DNA of 11,171 nt from Deltaproteobacteria bacterium (GTDB lineage Bacteria > Myxococcota_A > UBA9160 > UBA4427): assembly GCA_011051925.1 (NCBI GenBank), contig DRKE01000296.1:1-11171 (forward strand). Direction: 5' to 3'. Both the position numbers and the translations under genes were made by a program. The stretch's first letter is position 1. Each line of letters begins with the position of its first letter. Under the pieces are notes generated by a model. The model saw only the letters and a program-made list of their open reading frames with translations, was not told the DNA's origin and ran no database searches. This document shows positions 1 to 7,923 of the stretch, piece after piece.

Positions 1-883
1 CGTAGTTGCGCCACACCACCCAGATGGCGGCCTGGTAGAGCGCCGCCTGTCGGCGCTTCGAGAAGGCCAGGGTCTCCCGCTTGTGATTGGCGCTGCTGTG
101 GCGCAACAACAGATCGGCCAGGTTGACGGGAAAGAGCGGGTTGCGAGGCGTCCGATGGGCCTTCGACGAAGTCCGCTCGTGGTGGAAGCGACGATCGGGG
201 AGGCGCCGCAGGGCCTGGACATAGGCGTGGTGTTCGTCGGAGCGGATCGTGGCCCGGGCGCCCGGTGGGACGATGCGGGCCACCAGCTCCTGGATGCTCC
301 TGCGAGTGGCCTGGGGATCGGGACGGCCGTGTTCTTCTTCGAGTCGGGCCCGTTTGGCCTTCTGTGCAGGGCGCATGGTGCCGCTGCGGCGGAGCGGAGC
401 GTCGTTGAAGCCGTAGACGTAGTGGGAGGGGCCGATCAGGAGGTTCAGATCGAAGGGCCAGTACTGGCTGTGTTCGAAGGTCCGGAAGCCATCCAGGACG
501 AGGGGCTCGGGGGGAGCCGTCCGGGGGCGGAGGCGTTCATGGAAGAGAAGGCAGTGGCGGCCGAGGCGGTTCATGTGGCGAGCGACGGTGCTCGGGGCGA
601 GACCGAACTCACGGCCGATCTGACGCAGGCAGGAGCCGCCCACGAGCCGATGGAAGAGGGGGACGAGTCGGTCGGGGGCCTTCAGCCAGTAGGTGGGGGC
701 GAAGGTCTGTGCACTGAAGTTCCGGCCGCAATGATGACAACGGTACCGCTGGACGCGATGGGGCGGGTGGGTGCGATGGAAGAACCCCTTTTTCTTGTAG
801 CGCCAGGTCCCCGGACGCGTTCGGGAATCGCAATCCGGCGAAGGACAGAAAGGAGGCGGCTTCGAAGCAGGGCACGCAGGCAT
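1..883 (-). CDS. Zinc-ribbon/HTH DDE transposase, 3' end outside window
   Basis: Reading leftward from ATG at 883, 294 codons are open to the window edge without a stop or frameshift, so the protein is N-terminally complete and C-terminally cut by the window. An in-frame stop lies three codons before the ATG, which fixes the start. Residues 1-60 carry a zinc-ribbon-like set of cysteines (C4, C13, C18, then C49 and C52 in a YRCHHCGRNFS motif). Residues 86-108 look like a helix-turn-helix (LRQIGREFGLAPSTVARHM). A DDE-type catalytic triad is plausible at D131 (LVLDGF), D216 (IRSDEHHAY) and E270 (NHKRETLAF). This layout resembles IS1/IS1595-like transposases, though I cannot assign the family. 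It would catalyse cut-and-paste or copy-out transposition of its element. The right terminal repeat should lie in or near 884-934, but without the left end I cannot identify it. The intact frame suggests a recent or active insertion. Confidence 0.8.
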   Translation of the reverse strand, partial: MPACPASKPPPFCPSPDCDSRTRPGTWRYKKKGFFHRTHPPHRVQRYRCHHCGRNFSAQTFAPTYWLKAPDRLVPLFHRLVGGSCLRQIGREFGLAPSTVARHMNRLGRHCLLFHERLRPRTAPPEPLVLDGFRTFEHSQYWPFDLNLLIGPSHYVYGFNDAPLRRSGTMRPAQKAKRARLEEEHGRPDPQATRRSIQELVARIVPPGARATIRSDEHHAYVQALRRLPDRRFHHERTSSKAHRTPRNPLFPVNLADLLLRHSSANHKRETLAFSKRRQAALYQAAIWVVWRNY

Positions 884-934
884 GCTTCCCGATCAAAGCA
901 GGACCCGTGCCAGACCCATTCTTCGAAACACCTC

Positions 935-1549
935 TCAGGTGACACCGATTAGGCTCCGGAGCTGCAGGCCGACCTCGGGCGCCAGATCATCCAGAAGATC
1001 CAGCGAATCCCCTCCATTCGCATCACACCCGCGCATTGCCCGCTCGCGGTCCTCCGGCGGAACCCAGGCGACGATCGCGATCTCGAAGGATCCGCCCGGC
1101 CAGGGCCGCGGTCGGGCGAGGCGCTCGAGCCAGAGCCCGATCGGTGGACGGTCCATCCCATCGAAGAACCCCTGACTCGCGACGTCCGCCTCCCCGGTCG
1201 AGAGCGATCGCCCGGGTCGATAGCAGACGAACACACCTGCGCGGACGTCCTGCCCGCCGATTCCGACCGAGGCCTGACGCCCGTTCTTCGGCCCCGCGGT
1301 CTCGAGACGTTCGACGAATCCCTCGATCGCGTCGAGAAGATCCGAGGCGGCGGCGGGGGAAGCCGCGACTTCGAGCTCTTCGAGCGCGGGTTCCAGATCT
1401 TCGGGAGGTCCATCGAAGAGTCGTCTCCGACCCGGGGAGCCGAGAACGCGAAGCAAGCGCTCGAAACGACGGATGAAACACGCGGCCTGGTCGGGATCCA
1501 GGACGGGAAACGGTTTCCGCCTCTCCCTGTTCGGAAGCAGATTCGCCAT
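935..1549 (-). CDS. Hypothetical protein, 204 aa, unrecognised
   Basis: I do not recognise a family. The start ATG at 1549 has a GGAGGG Shine-Dalgarno sequence about 10 nt upstream, and codon choice is strongly GC3-biased in this frame, so it looks genuinely coding. The frame stays open further upstream, but that part lies antisense to the neighbouring gene. The protein is soluble, with no signal peptide or membrane segment. It has a basic N-terminal third (residues 1-48), an acidic Ala/Glu/Leu-rich helical stretch (50-85, with LEPALEELEVAA and LLDAIEGFVERLE), and a C-terminal part with hydrophobic strands (GVFVCYRPG, FEIAIVAWVPP) ending in an acidic LDLLDDLAPEVGLQLRSL helix. It is transcribed divergently from the LmeA-like gene, with about 200 bp between them, and its tail lies 51 bp from the transposase start, so the insertion lies just downstream of it. 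Function is unknown. Confidence 0.65.
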   Translation of the reverse strand: MANLLPNRERRKPFPVLDPDQAACFIRRFERLLRVLGSPGRRRLFDGPPEDLEPALEELEVAASPAAASDLLDAIEGFVERLETAGPKNGRQASVGIGGQDVRAGVFVCYRPGRSLSTGEADVASQGFFDGMDRPPIGLWLERLARPRPWPGGSFEIAIVAWVPPEDRERAMRGCDANGGDSLDLLDDLAPEVGLQLRSLIGVT

Positions 1550-1560
1550 TCGCTGCGATC

Positions 1561-1573
1561 CCTCCGCCGGAGG
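1561..1573 (-). promoter_or_regulatory. Small hairpin containing the ribosome binding site of the 204-aa gene
   Basis: Read on the minus strand, CCTCC-GGC-GGAGG forms a perfect 5-bp stem with a 3-nt loop. The right arm is the Shine-Dalgarno sequence for the ATG at 1549. In mRNA this could occlude the ribosome. The stem is short, and such inverted repeats also arise by chance in GC-rich DNA, so a regulatory role is inference only. Confidence 0.25.
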
Positions 1574-1750
1574 AGGCGGCACGCGCGGCCGCGCTTTCCA
1601 GCCTATCCTCGACCCGGGCCATGATTCCGGATCGACACAGGGCGGACACCGCATGATCCTGCGACGATCCGATCGGGTCAATGCTCCGGCATGGATCGAT
1701 GGGACCCGGCGCGGGGTGGCCGGGTATCCGGCTACCGGAGGGAGGATGTC

Positions 1751-2374
1751 GTGCGCTCTGATGCGATCGACGATCTGCTGAGCGCCTATCTGAAGATGCC
1801 GGCCCGGGTGAGCTGGGAGGGCGCCCTCGCCGATTCGGTTCGTGGCGTCTTCGAAGGCGTGCGCCTCGAACTGGCCGGGGTCGCGATCCTGGCACTCCCC
1901 TTCGACCGACTGGTCCTGCAGGCCGATCGCTTCCAGTTCGTTCCCGGCCTGCCGGCCCGGTTCGAGACGACGCGGCCGCGAATCGAGCTCTCGATCGATC
2001 AGCGCCTTGTCGATCGCTGGCTGCGACGCGCTCGCGCCCCTTTCGATCTGCGCCTCGTCGAGGGGGCCATCGAATTCGAGATGAAGGTCGGCGGTTTCCC
2101 GATCAGCAGAACCGAGACCGAACTGCGCATCCAGCGTGGCTGGTTCGTGCTTCGGCCGCGACACGCGGAATTCCTCGGCATGCGGGCCCGACTCGTCTCG
2201 CTCTTCCGGACCTACATCCCGCTTCCGCGGCTGGCGCCCCAGACACGGCTCACCCGGATCGAACACGTCGATGGCGCCGTGCGGCTCGAGCTGGGGCTGG
2301 AGGATTTCCAGGACGTGATCACGCCCGGACTCGTCGACCGCCTTCGACGCCGCTTCCTACCGTTTGCGCGATGA
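1751..2374 (+). CDS. DUF2993/LmeA-like lipid-binding domain protein
   Basis: A 207-aa protein. I place the start at GTG 1751 because GGAGGGAGG ends 5 nt before it. An in-frame ATG at 1691 has no comparable ribosome binding site. The pattern of alternating beta-strands fits DUF2993 (LmeA family): a conserved DSVRGVFEGVRLELAGVAI opening, then LPFDRLVLQADRF, a central SIDQRLVDRWLRR helix, an IEFEMKV strand, and a C-terminal IPLPRLAPQTRLTRIEHVDGAVRLEL segment typical of the domain's proline-rich turn and last strands. Characterised LmeA is a phospholipid-binding periplasmic protein, but this copy shows no signal peptide or lipobox, so it may act in the cytoplasm or on the inner leaflet. Its last 18 bp overlap, tail to tail, the exosortase-associated gene on the other strand. 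Family assignment is by pattern only; another SMP/TULIP-like fold is possible. Confidence 0.6.
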   Translation: MRSDAIDDLLSAYLKMPARVSWEGALADSVRGVFEGVRLELAGVAILALPFDRLVLQADRFQFVPGLPARFETTRPRIELSIDQRLVDRWLRRARAPFDLRLVEGAIEFEMKVGGFPISRTETELRIQRGWFVLRPRHAEFLGMRARLVSLFRTYIPLPRLAPQTRLTRIEHVDGAVRLELGLEDFQDVITPGLVDRLRRRFLPFAR

Positions 2375-2809
2375 TCGCGATTCCCGACGGGCTTCGCGAA
2401 GTGCGCGGGCCGAGCGGGCACGGTCGCTCTCGTAGAAATAGCCCCAGGGAAACTCGGGCTCGAGAATCGGCTCGAAGCGCGGGGGCGTCTCGAAGGGACA
2501 CGTCAAGACTTCCCACAGGCCGACGACTTCGCTGGCGACCAGCATCCCGACACCCTTCGTGAAGCCCCAGGTTGCACCGACGAAGGGCCCGTTCTCCCGG
2601 GTCGTCTCGACGATCTCGCCGGGAATCGCGAGCACACCGAGCGACAGGTTGGCCACGCCGCGCCCGAGCTTCCGTGCGGCCGTGTCCCGGGCCGAAGCCG
2701 TACCGGGCAGGGACGCCAGCAGGACAGCCAGAGGGAGGACGATCCAGAGCCGCTGCGGGCGTGTCTTCCATGAGGGGATTTCGATGCGGTGCTGGGGATC
2801 GGGTTTCAC
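2357..2809 (-). CDS. Exosortase system-associated protein, TIGR04073-like
   Basis: A 150-aa exported protein. GTG at 2809 is chosen because GAGGAA lies 8 nt upstream; an in-frame ATG at 2872 lacks a good ribosome site and would give an overlong N-terminus. Residues 1-20 are basic, 21-40 form a hydrophobic signal sequence (LWIVLPLAVLLASLPGTASA) with likely signal peptidase I cleavage after residue 40. The mature part opens with RKLGRGVANLSLGVLAIPGEI, continues with GATWGFTKGVGMLVASEVVGLWEVLTCPF, and ends with a PILEPEFPWGYF block. These are the hallmarks of TIGR04073 proteins, named for co-occurrence with exosortase/PEP-CTERM sorting systems. Molecular role unknown. Residues 128-150 are an Arg/Ser-rich, highly basic tail. 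No exosortase or PEP-CTERM protein is visible here, so the gene is an orphan at this locus. It is transcribed divergently from msrP. Confidence 0.75.
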   Translation of the reverse strand: MKPDPQHRIEIPSWKTRPQRLWIVLPLAVLLASLPGTASARDTAARKLGRGVANLSLGVLAIPGEIVETTRENGPFVGATWGFTKGVGMLVASEVVGLWEVLTCPFETPPRFEPILEPEFPWGYFYESDRARSARALREARRESRSSRKR

Positions 2810-2947
2810 GGTCTCATTCCTCGGATGGGGTCTGGCGGCCGGGGCAGCGCGCGTTTTTCTCCCAACCTCCATCGACTCGAAGCCGATCAATCTGTAACCC
2901 GAGGAACCGGCCTGGCGAATCATGCCCAGAGCAGGAAGAGAGCACTC

Positions 2948-3081
2948 ATGAGTCCCTGCAGGGAAGACCATGTGGACGCATGCGACCGGCGACACCCGCC
3001 AGCCATGCCCCGGCATTCCGCCCACGGGGGTCCCGTCGCAGCGATCGGCGGGCACCCCCTCGAGTTGAAGGGAACGGACCG

Positions 3082-3085
<4 letters not shown>
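2948..3085 (+). CDS. Possible 45-aa leader ORF overlapping the msrP start
   Basis: ATG at 2948 follows an AGGAAGAGAG purine run with about 5 nt spacing. The frame runs 45 codons and ends in a TGA that shares ATGA (3082-3085) with the msrP start codon, an arrangement typical of translational coupling. The peptide is rich in His, Cys, Arg and Pro (CREDHVDACDRRHPPAMPRH). In GC-rich DNA an open frame of this size is weak evidence, and msrP may have its own ribosome site. Treat as a candidate only. Confidence 0.25.
3026..3059 (+). promoter_or_regulatory. Strong hairpin in the msrP leader
   Basis: GGGGGTCCCG at 3026-3035 pairs with CGGG (3049-3052) and ACCCCC (3054-3059), leaving one bulged C. That is a 10-bp GC-rich stem around a 13-nt loop that itself holds a TCG/CGA pairing. 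It ends 22 nt before the msrP ATG, just upstream of the weak AAGGGA ribosome site. No T-run follows, so it does not look like an intrinsic terminator. It might be an mRNA element controlling translation or stability, or chance structure in a GC-rich leader. Confidence 0.35.
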
Positions 3086-4056
<971 letters not shown>

Positions 4057-4059
4057 CCG

Positions 4060-4680
4060 ATGACCCGCCTTCCGATCCATGGGATCGCGATCGCCATCGC
4101 GATCCTGCCGCCCCTGCTGCTGGCGTTCCGTTTCGTGACAGAGGGGCCGGGCGCGAATCCGATCGAGGAGATCACCCATCTGACCGGGGACGGGGGGCTC
4201 CGCTTCCTCCTGCTTTCCCTGGCCATCACGCCCGCGCGCCGCTGGTTCGGCTGGCGAGGGATCGCCCCTCTCCGAAGGACCTTCGGTCTGATCGCTTTCG
4301 CCTACGCCTGCACCCATCTTGCCATCTGGGCGCTGGTCGATCTCGGCCTCGATTGGAACGCGATCGCCGAGGACCTGACCGAACGGCCGTACGTGATGGC
4401 GGGCATGGCCGCCTGGAGTCTCCTCTTCGTGTTGGCCGTGACTTCGACCCGGAGTGCCATGACCCGACTCGGGAAACGCTGGATCCGCCTCCATCAGGGC
4501 GTCTATCTGGCGGCCCTGCTCGGCGTCGTCCACCATTTCTGGCTGATCAAGGCCGACTACCGCCCCGCGATCGTTCATGGCGGCGTTCTCGCCCTGCTCT
4601 TCGCGGCACGACTCGCCTGGCGCCTCCGGAATGCCCCGGGGATGCCGCGAGCTTCACTCGATTCCCCCATCAGCCGATGA
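4060..4680 (+). CDS. msrQ: MsrQ, heme-binding membrane subunit of the MsrPQ system
   Basis: A 206-aa integral membrane cytochrome b-type protein that passes electrons from the respiratory chain or cytoplasmic flavin to MsrP in the periplasm. About six hydrophobic segments are visible, starting with IAIAIAILPPLLLAFRF. Family blocks are clear: GDGGLRFLLLSLAITPARRW, LRRTFGLIAFAYACTHLAIW and LHQGVYLAALLGVVHHFWLIKADY. The histidines in THLAIW, LHQGVY and VVHHFW are the expected heme ligand candidates. The length is close to other MsrQ proteins. It starts 3 nt after the msrP stop with only a weak ribosome site, so translation is probably coupled to msrP. The domain belongs to the ferric reductase-like transmembrane family. 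Confidence 0.94.
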   Translation: MTRLPIHGIAIAIAILPPLLLAFRFVTEGPGANPIEEITHLTGDGGLRFLLLSLAITPARRWFGWRGIAPLRRTFGLIAFAYACTHLAIWALVDLGLDWNAIAEDLTERPYVMAGMAAWSLLFVLAVTSTRSAMTRLGKRWIRLHQGVYLAALLGVVHHFWLIKADYRPAIVHGGVLALLFAARLAWRLRNAPGMPRASLDSPISR

Positions 4681-4692
4681 GACCGATTCCGG

Positions 4693-4721
4693 TTGCCCCG
4701 GGCGATCGCGGAGCGCATTCT
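4693..4721 (+). promoter_or_regulatory. Candidate sigma70-type promoter before the traB-like gene
   Basis: TTGCCC at 4693-4698 and CATTCT at 4716-4721 are separated by 17 nt in the 108-bp gap after msrQ. They match the -35 and -10 consensus at four and three of six positions, so this is a weak candidate. Read-through from msrPQ is the alternative. Confidence 0.25.
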
Positions 4722-4788
4722 CTCGCCCCACCGGACGATCGCCGTCCCCAGCCCGAGCCGTGGCCGGAACGCGGCTCGTGGAGAATCG

Positions 4789-6012
4789 ATGAGTCAGGAA
4801 GACCAGGCTGAAGAGATCGGACGTGCGGAGGAGGATTCGGGAGATGTCCATCGCGTCGAGATCGCCGGGCGGGAGATCTGGCTCGTCGGAACCGCCCATG
4901 TCTCGCGGCGCTCGGTCGATCTGGTCCGCGAGATCATCGAGCGCGAGAAACCCGATGCCGTCTGCATCGAGCTCGACGAGGGACGCTATGAGGCGCTCTC
5001 CCAGGAAAAGAAATTCGCCGAACAGGACCTTCGCGAGGTGCTTCAGAACAAGCAGCTCGCCACGCTGCTGCTGAATCTCGCCCTGGCCTCCTATCAGCGC
5101 CGGCTCGGCCTGAAGTTGGGCGTCGCGCCGGGCAGCGAACTCATCGAAGCGGCGAAAGTGGCCGAGGAAAACGGCATCCCGATGGTGCTCTGCGATCGTG
5201 ACGTGCGGATCACGCTGCGACGCGCCTGGCAATCGATCTCGTGGTGGCAGCGGATCCGGCTGCTCGCCGAGATCGCTGTCGGCGTCTTCGACAGCCCCGA
5301 GGTGTCGGAGGACGAGCTTGCCAGGATCCGCGATCAGGACGTCGTGACCGAGGTCATGAACGAACTCGGCCGCATGATGCCGGACCTGAAGCGTGTCCTG
5401 ATCGACGAACGCGACGCCTATCTCGCCCACGAAATCCTGAAGAGCGAGGGACGGAGGATCGTCGCCGTCGTCGGGGCGGGCCATATCGACGGGATGAAGA
5501 AGAGACTCGAACGCGAAGAACTCGCGGACATGGACGAGATCACCTCCATCCCCGCCAACGGTTGGATCTGGAAGTTCGTCGGTTGGAGCATTCCGGCCGT
5601 CATCGTCGGATCGATCGTCGCGATCGCGATCCTGCAGGGTCCCGAGGCCGCCGGTGAGAACGCGATGATCTGGTTCCTCGCCAATGCGATTCCCTCCGGT
5701 CTCGGCGCCGCGATCGCCCTCGGCCATCCCTTGACCATTCTCGCGGCTGCCTTCTCGGCACCCTTCACCAGCCTCACGCCACTGATCGGCGCGGGCTATG
5801 TCGCCGCGTTCACGCAGCTCTGGGCGCGTCCTCCACGCGTCGGCGACTTCAGCACGATCGGAGACGATCTGGCCGATCCCCGACGCTGGTGGCAGAGCCG
5901 ACTGATGCGGATCTTCCTCGTCTTCGTGTTGACGACGCTGGGCAGCCTGATCGGAACCTGGGCCGGCGGTATCGGCGTGATCCGGAATCTCGTCGACGGC
6001 GCCGTCGGCTGA
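4789..6012 (+). CDS. TraB/PrgY-family (TIKI-like) membrane protein
   Basis: A 407-aa protein of the TraB family, named for enterococcal pheromone-shutdown proteins and related in fold to TIKI/GumN metalloproteases. The start is ATG 4789, preceded by GGAGA with a 4-nt spacer; the frame is open upstream without a ribosome site. The N-terminal domain (about 20-260) carries the family motifs: LVGTAHVSRRSVDLV (G34, H37), AVCIELDEGRYEAL with paired acidic residues, IPMVLCDRDVRITLRRAW and IVAVVGAGHIDGM. The C-terminal part (about 265-400) is membrane-embedded, with roughly four hydrophobic stretches including WSIPAVIVGSIVAIAIL and the TLGSLIGTWAGGIGVIRNL end. Similar proteins occur widely in bacteria and archaea that lack pheromone plasmids, so a role in pheromone processing should not be assumed. 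Proteolysis or chaperoning at the inner membrane is the family-based inference. Confidence 0.88.
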   Translation: MSQEDQAEEIGRAEEDSGDVHRVEIAGREIWLVGTAHVSRRSVDLVREIIEREKPDAVCIELDEGRYEALSQEKKFAEQDLREVLQNKQLATLLLNLALASYQRRLGLKLGVAPGSELIEAAKVAEENGIPMVLCDRDVRITLRRAWQSISWWQRIRLLAEIAVGVFDSPEVSEDELARIRDQDVVTEVMNELGRMMPDLKRVLIDERDAYLAHEILKSEGRRIVAVVGAGHIDGMKKRLEREELADMDEITSIPANGWIWKFVGWSIPAVIVGSIVAIAILQGPEAAGENAMIWFLANAIPSGLGAAIALGHPLTILAAAFSAPFTSLTPLIGAGYVAAFTQLWARPPRVGDFSTIGDDLADPRRWWQSRLMRIFLVFVLTTLGSLIGTWAGGIGVIRNLVDGAVG

Positions 6013-6076
6013 GACGTCCTTCCCCCGGCTTCCACTCCAGCTGCCGGGACGATCCCCTTCCTTGCCCATCGGCTCC

Positions 6077-6111
6077 TTGCCCGAAGCCCCGCAAGGCGTA
6101 TCTGGGATAAC
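6077..6111 (+). promoter_or_regulatory. Candidate promoter for the antiporter gene
   Basis: The 138-bp gap after the traB-like gene holds TTGCCC at 6077-6082, TATCTG at 6099-6104 (16-nt spacing) and an overlapping extended -10-like TGGGATAAC at 6103-6111. The local sequence is less GC-rich than its surroundings. The two readings compete, so only the region is proposed. Confidence 0.35.
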
Positions 6112-6120
6112 TTCTCTTCT

Positions 6121-6138
6121 CTCGTCGCGACGGACGAG
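6121..6138 (+). promoter_or_regulatory. Small hairpin touching the antiporter ribosome binding site
   Basis: CTCGTC at 6121-6126 and GACGAG at 6133-6138 form a perfect 6-bp stem with a 6-nt loop. The right arm ends inside the GAGGGA ribosome site (6136-6141) used by ATG 6151. It could modulate translation start, but it is short enough to be chance. Confidence 0.25.
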
Positions 6139-6150
6139 GGAATCCACTCG

Positions 6151-7875
6151 ATGAACCCAGCCCTCCAGCCCGTGATCGACGCGCTCCACCACGCGGAGCC
6201 GCTGTTGCTGCTGGCCATCGTCCTGATGGCCGGCAGCCTTTTCGGCGCCCTCGCGCGGCGCGTCCATCTGCCCGGCATCACCGGTCAGATCGTCGGAGGG
6301 GTGTTGATCGGGCATGCCGGCCTGGACCTGTTCGGGTCGGAATCGCTGGCGGGGCTCGAGCCCCTCACGGACATCGCGCTCGGCCTGATCGCGGCGACCG
6401 TCGGTGCCCATCTCCATGTCCAGCGGTTGCGGAATGCGGTCCGTCGACTCTCCTATCTGGTCGTCGCCGAGTCGACAGTGACGCCGCTGCTGGTCTTCTC
6501 CGCAACCTACGGGTTGGGTGGCGCGAGCTTCGAACTCGCCGTGCTCTTCGGCGCCATTTCGATCGCGACGGCTCCCGCGACGATCGTCGCCCTGATCCGC
6601 GAGACACGATCGAAGGGGGTCTTCGTGAAGACCCTGACGGCCGCGGTCGCCCTGAACAATACGGCCTGCATCGTCCTCTTCGAGGTCTGTCGTGCCGCGC
6701 TCGGCAGCGGGTTCTCCGGAGCCGGTCCGGCCGGACCCGAAGCCAATGGCGTATGGGTCCAGCTCGCCGGCCCCGTCGCGCTGGGCGGATTGGCCGCGGT
6801 CGCGCTCGACCGCGTGACCCGCGTCGCCCGCGGTCCCGAGCGGCTCGCCACCGCTGCGGTCGTGGCCCTCGTCCTGACCTCGGGTCTGGCTTCGGCGCTC
6901 GGCTACTCCGCCATGCTCGCCTGCCTCGTACTCGGGGCCGTCCAGACCAACATCACGCCCAGCCGGAACCATCTCGTCGACACGGTCTTCGCCAACTTCG
7001 AACCCGCGATCCTGACGGTCTTCTTCACGCTCGCCGGCATGCACCTTTCGTTCGAACACCTCGAACATGCCGGCGTGCTCATCGTCCTCTATTTTGCCGC
7101 CCGCTTCGTCGGCAAGATGGTCTCTGCCGATCTCGCGCTCCGGATGGCCCAGGCGACCGACCGGGTCCGGAAGAATCTCGGCCTCGCGCTGATCCCCCAG
7201 GCCGGCGTCGCCGTCGGTCTCGTCCTGTTGATCCAGGACGATCCGCGCTTCAGCGACGTCGCCGATCTCTTCGCCGCCGTCGTCCTTTCGGTCGTCACGA
7301 TCAACGAGATCATCGGTCCCGTCCTGACCCGGATCGCCCTCACCCGGGCCGGGGAGATCGGCCGCGACCGGCTGCGGTTGATCGACTTCCTGCAGGAAGA
7401 ACACATCATGACCGACTTCCGGGCGCCCACGAAGGAAGCCGCGATCTCACGTCTGGTGGACAGGCTGCTTCGCACGCATGAGATCCGGGGCATCGACCGC
7501 GAGGGGCTCCTCTCGAGCGTGCTCGAACGCGAGCGCCAGGGCTCGACCTGTCTCGGAGGCGGACTCGCCGTCCCCCACGGCATCCTGCCCGAAGGCGAAC
7601 CGATGGTCGGCGTGATGGCGCTCTCGCGCGATGGTCTCGATTTCGAGACCCCCGATGGCCGTCCGGTCCACTGCATGGTTCTCCTCGGCACGGCACCGGA
7701 AGAGCGGGATCGGCATCTGCAGGTCCTCGCGGCACTGGCCCGTACGGTCGGAAGCGATCGATCCTTCCAGGATCAACTCTTCGATTCGAAAAGCCCCGCC
7801 CATGCCTACGAACTGCTCCACGGAGAGGAGTCCGAGGATTTCAACTACTTCCTCGACGACGCACTCGAAAGATGA
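6151..7875 (+). CDS. CPA2-type cation:proton antiporter fused to a PTS EIIA domain
   Basis: A 574-aa fusion. Residues 1 to about 405 are a 12-13-segment monovalent cation:proton antiporter-2 domain: LPGITGQIVGGVLIG near the N-terminus, IATAPATIVALIRETRSKG, TLTAAVALNNTACIVLFE, LACLVLGAVQTNITPSRN and an FVGKMVSAD segment with K322, equivalent to the lysine of the electrogenic antiporter core. Residues about 412-555 form a PTS EIIA type-2 (PtsN/fructose-like) domain, with the phosphorylatable histidine H476 in GLAVPHGI. The fusion suggests that transport is tuned by the phosphotransfer state of the nitrogen or sugar PTS. At the usual DD or ND ion-binding pair the sequence reads N169-N170, which is odd. 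ATG 6151 follows GAGGGA with 9 nt spacing. No other PTS gene is in the window. The transported ion (Na+, K+ or none) cannot be read from sequence. Confidence 0.88.
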   Translation: MNPALQPVIDALHHAEPLLLLAIVLMAGSLFGALARRVHLPGITGQIVGGVLIGHAGLDLFGSESLAGLEPLTDIALGLIAATVGAHLHVQRLRNAVRRLSYLVVAESTVTPLLVFSATYGLGGASFELAVLFGAISIATAPATIVALIRETRSKGVFVKTLTAAVALNNTACIVLFEVCRAALGSGFSGAGPAGPEANGVWVQLAGPVALGGLAAVALDRVTRVARGPERLATAAVVALVLTSGLASALGYSAMLACLVLGAVQTNITPSRNHLVDTVFANFEPAILTVFFTLAGMHLSFEHLEHAGVLIVLYFAARFVGKMVSADLALRMAQATDRVRKNLGLALIPQAGVAVGLVLLIQDDPRFSDVADLFAAVVLSVVTINEIIGPVLTRIALTRAGEIGRDRLRLIDFLQEEHIMTDFRAPTKEAAISRLVDRLLRTHEIRGIDREGLLSSVLERERQGSTCLGGGLAVPHGILPEGEPMVGVMALSRDGLDFETPDGRPVHCMVLLGTAPEERDRHLQVLAALARTVGSDRSFQDQLFDSKSPAHAYELLHGEESEDFNYFLDDALER

Positions 7876-7885
7876 ACTCCGCGAG

Positions 7886-7914
7886 ATGAACCACGAAATA
7901 CTTCATGTTAGACT
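7886..7914 (+). promoter_or_regulatory. Promoter of thyA-folA, likely leaderless
   Basis: An extended -10 element, TGTTAGACT (7906-7914), sits in a locally AT-rich patch between the antiporter and thyA. A weak -35 (ATGAAC, 7886-7891) lies 17 nt upstream of the hexamer. Transcription would start near 7921, only about 3 nt before the thyA ATG at 7924. No Shine-Dalgarno sequence precedes that ATG, which fits leaderless initiation. Confidence 0.5.
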
Positions 7915-7923
7915 GCCGCTTCG

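Noticed and set aside
83..952. 289-codon plus-strand open frame
   Set aside because: It lies antisense to the transposase, whose minus-strand frame has zinc-ribbon, HTH and DDE motifs; the plus reading has no recognisable domain.
1550..2266. Upstream extension of the 204-aa minus-strand gene to 443 codons
   Set aside because: The extra part is antisense to the LmeA-like gene. A good ribosome site precedes ATG 1549.
2572..3081. 170-residue N-terminal extension of MsrP
   Set aside because: It would bury the Tat signal inside the protein and overlap the divergent exosortase-associated gene.
4654..7404. 916-codon minus-strand open frame
   Set aside because: Long but antisense to the well-supported traB-like and antiporter genes; biased, motif-free composition.
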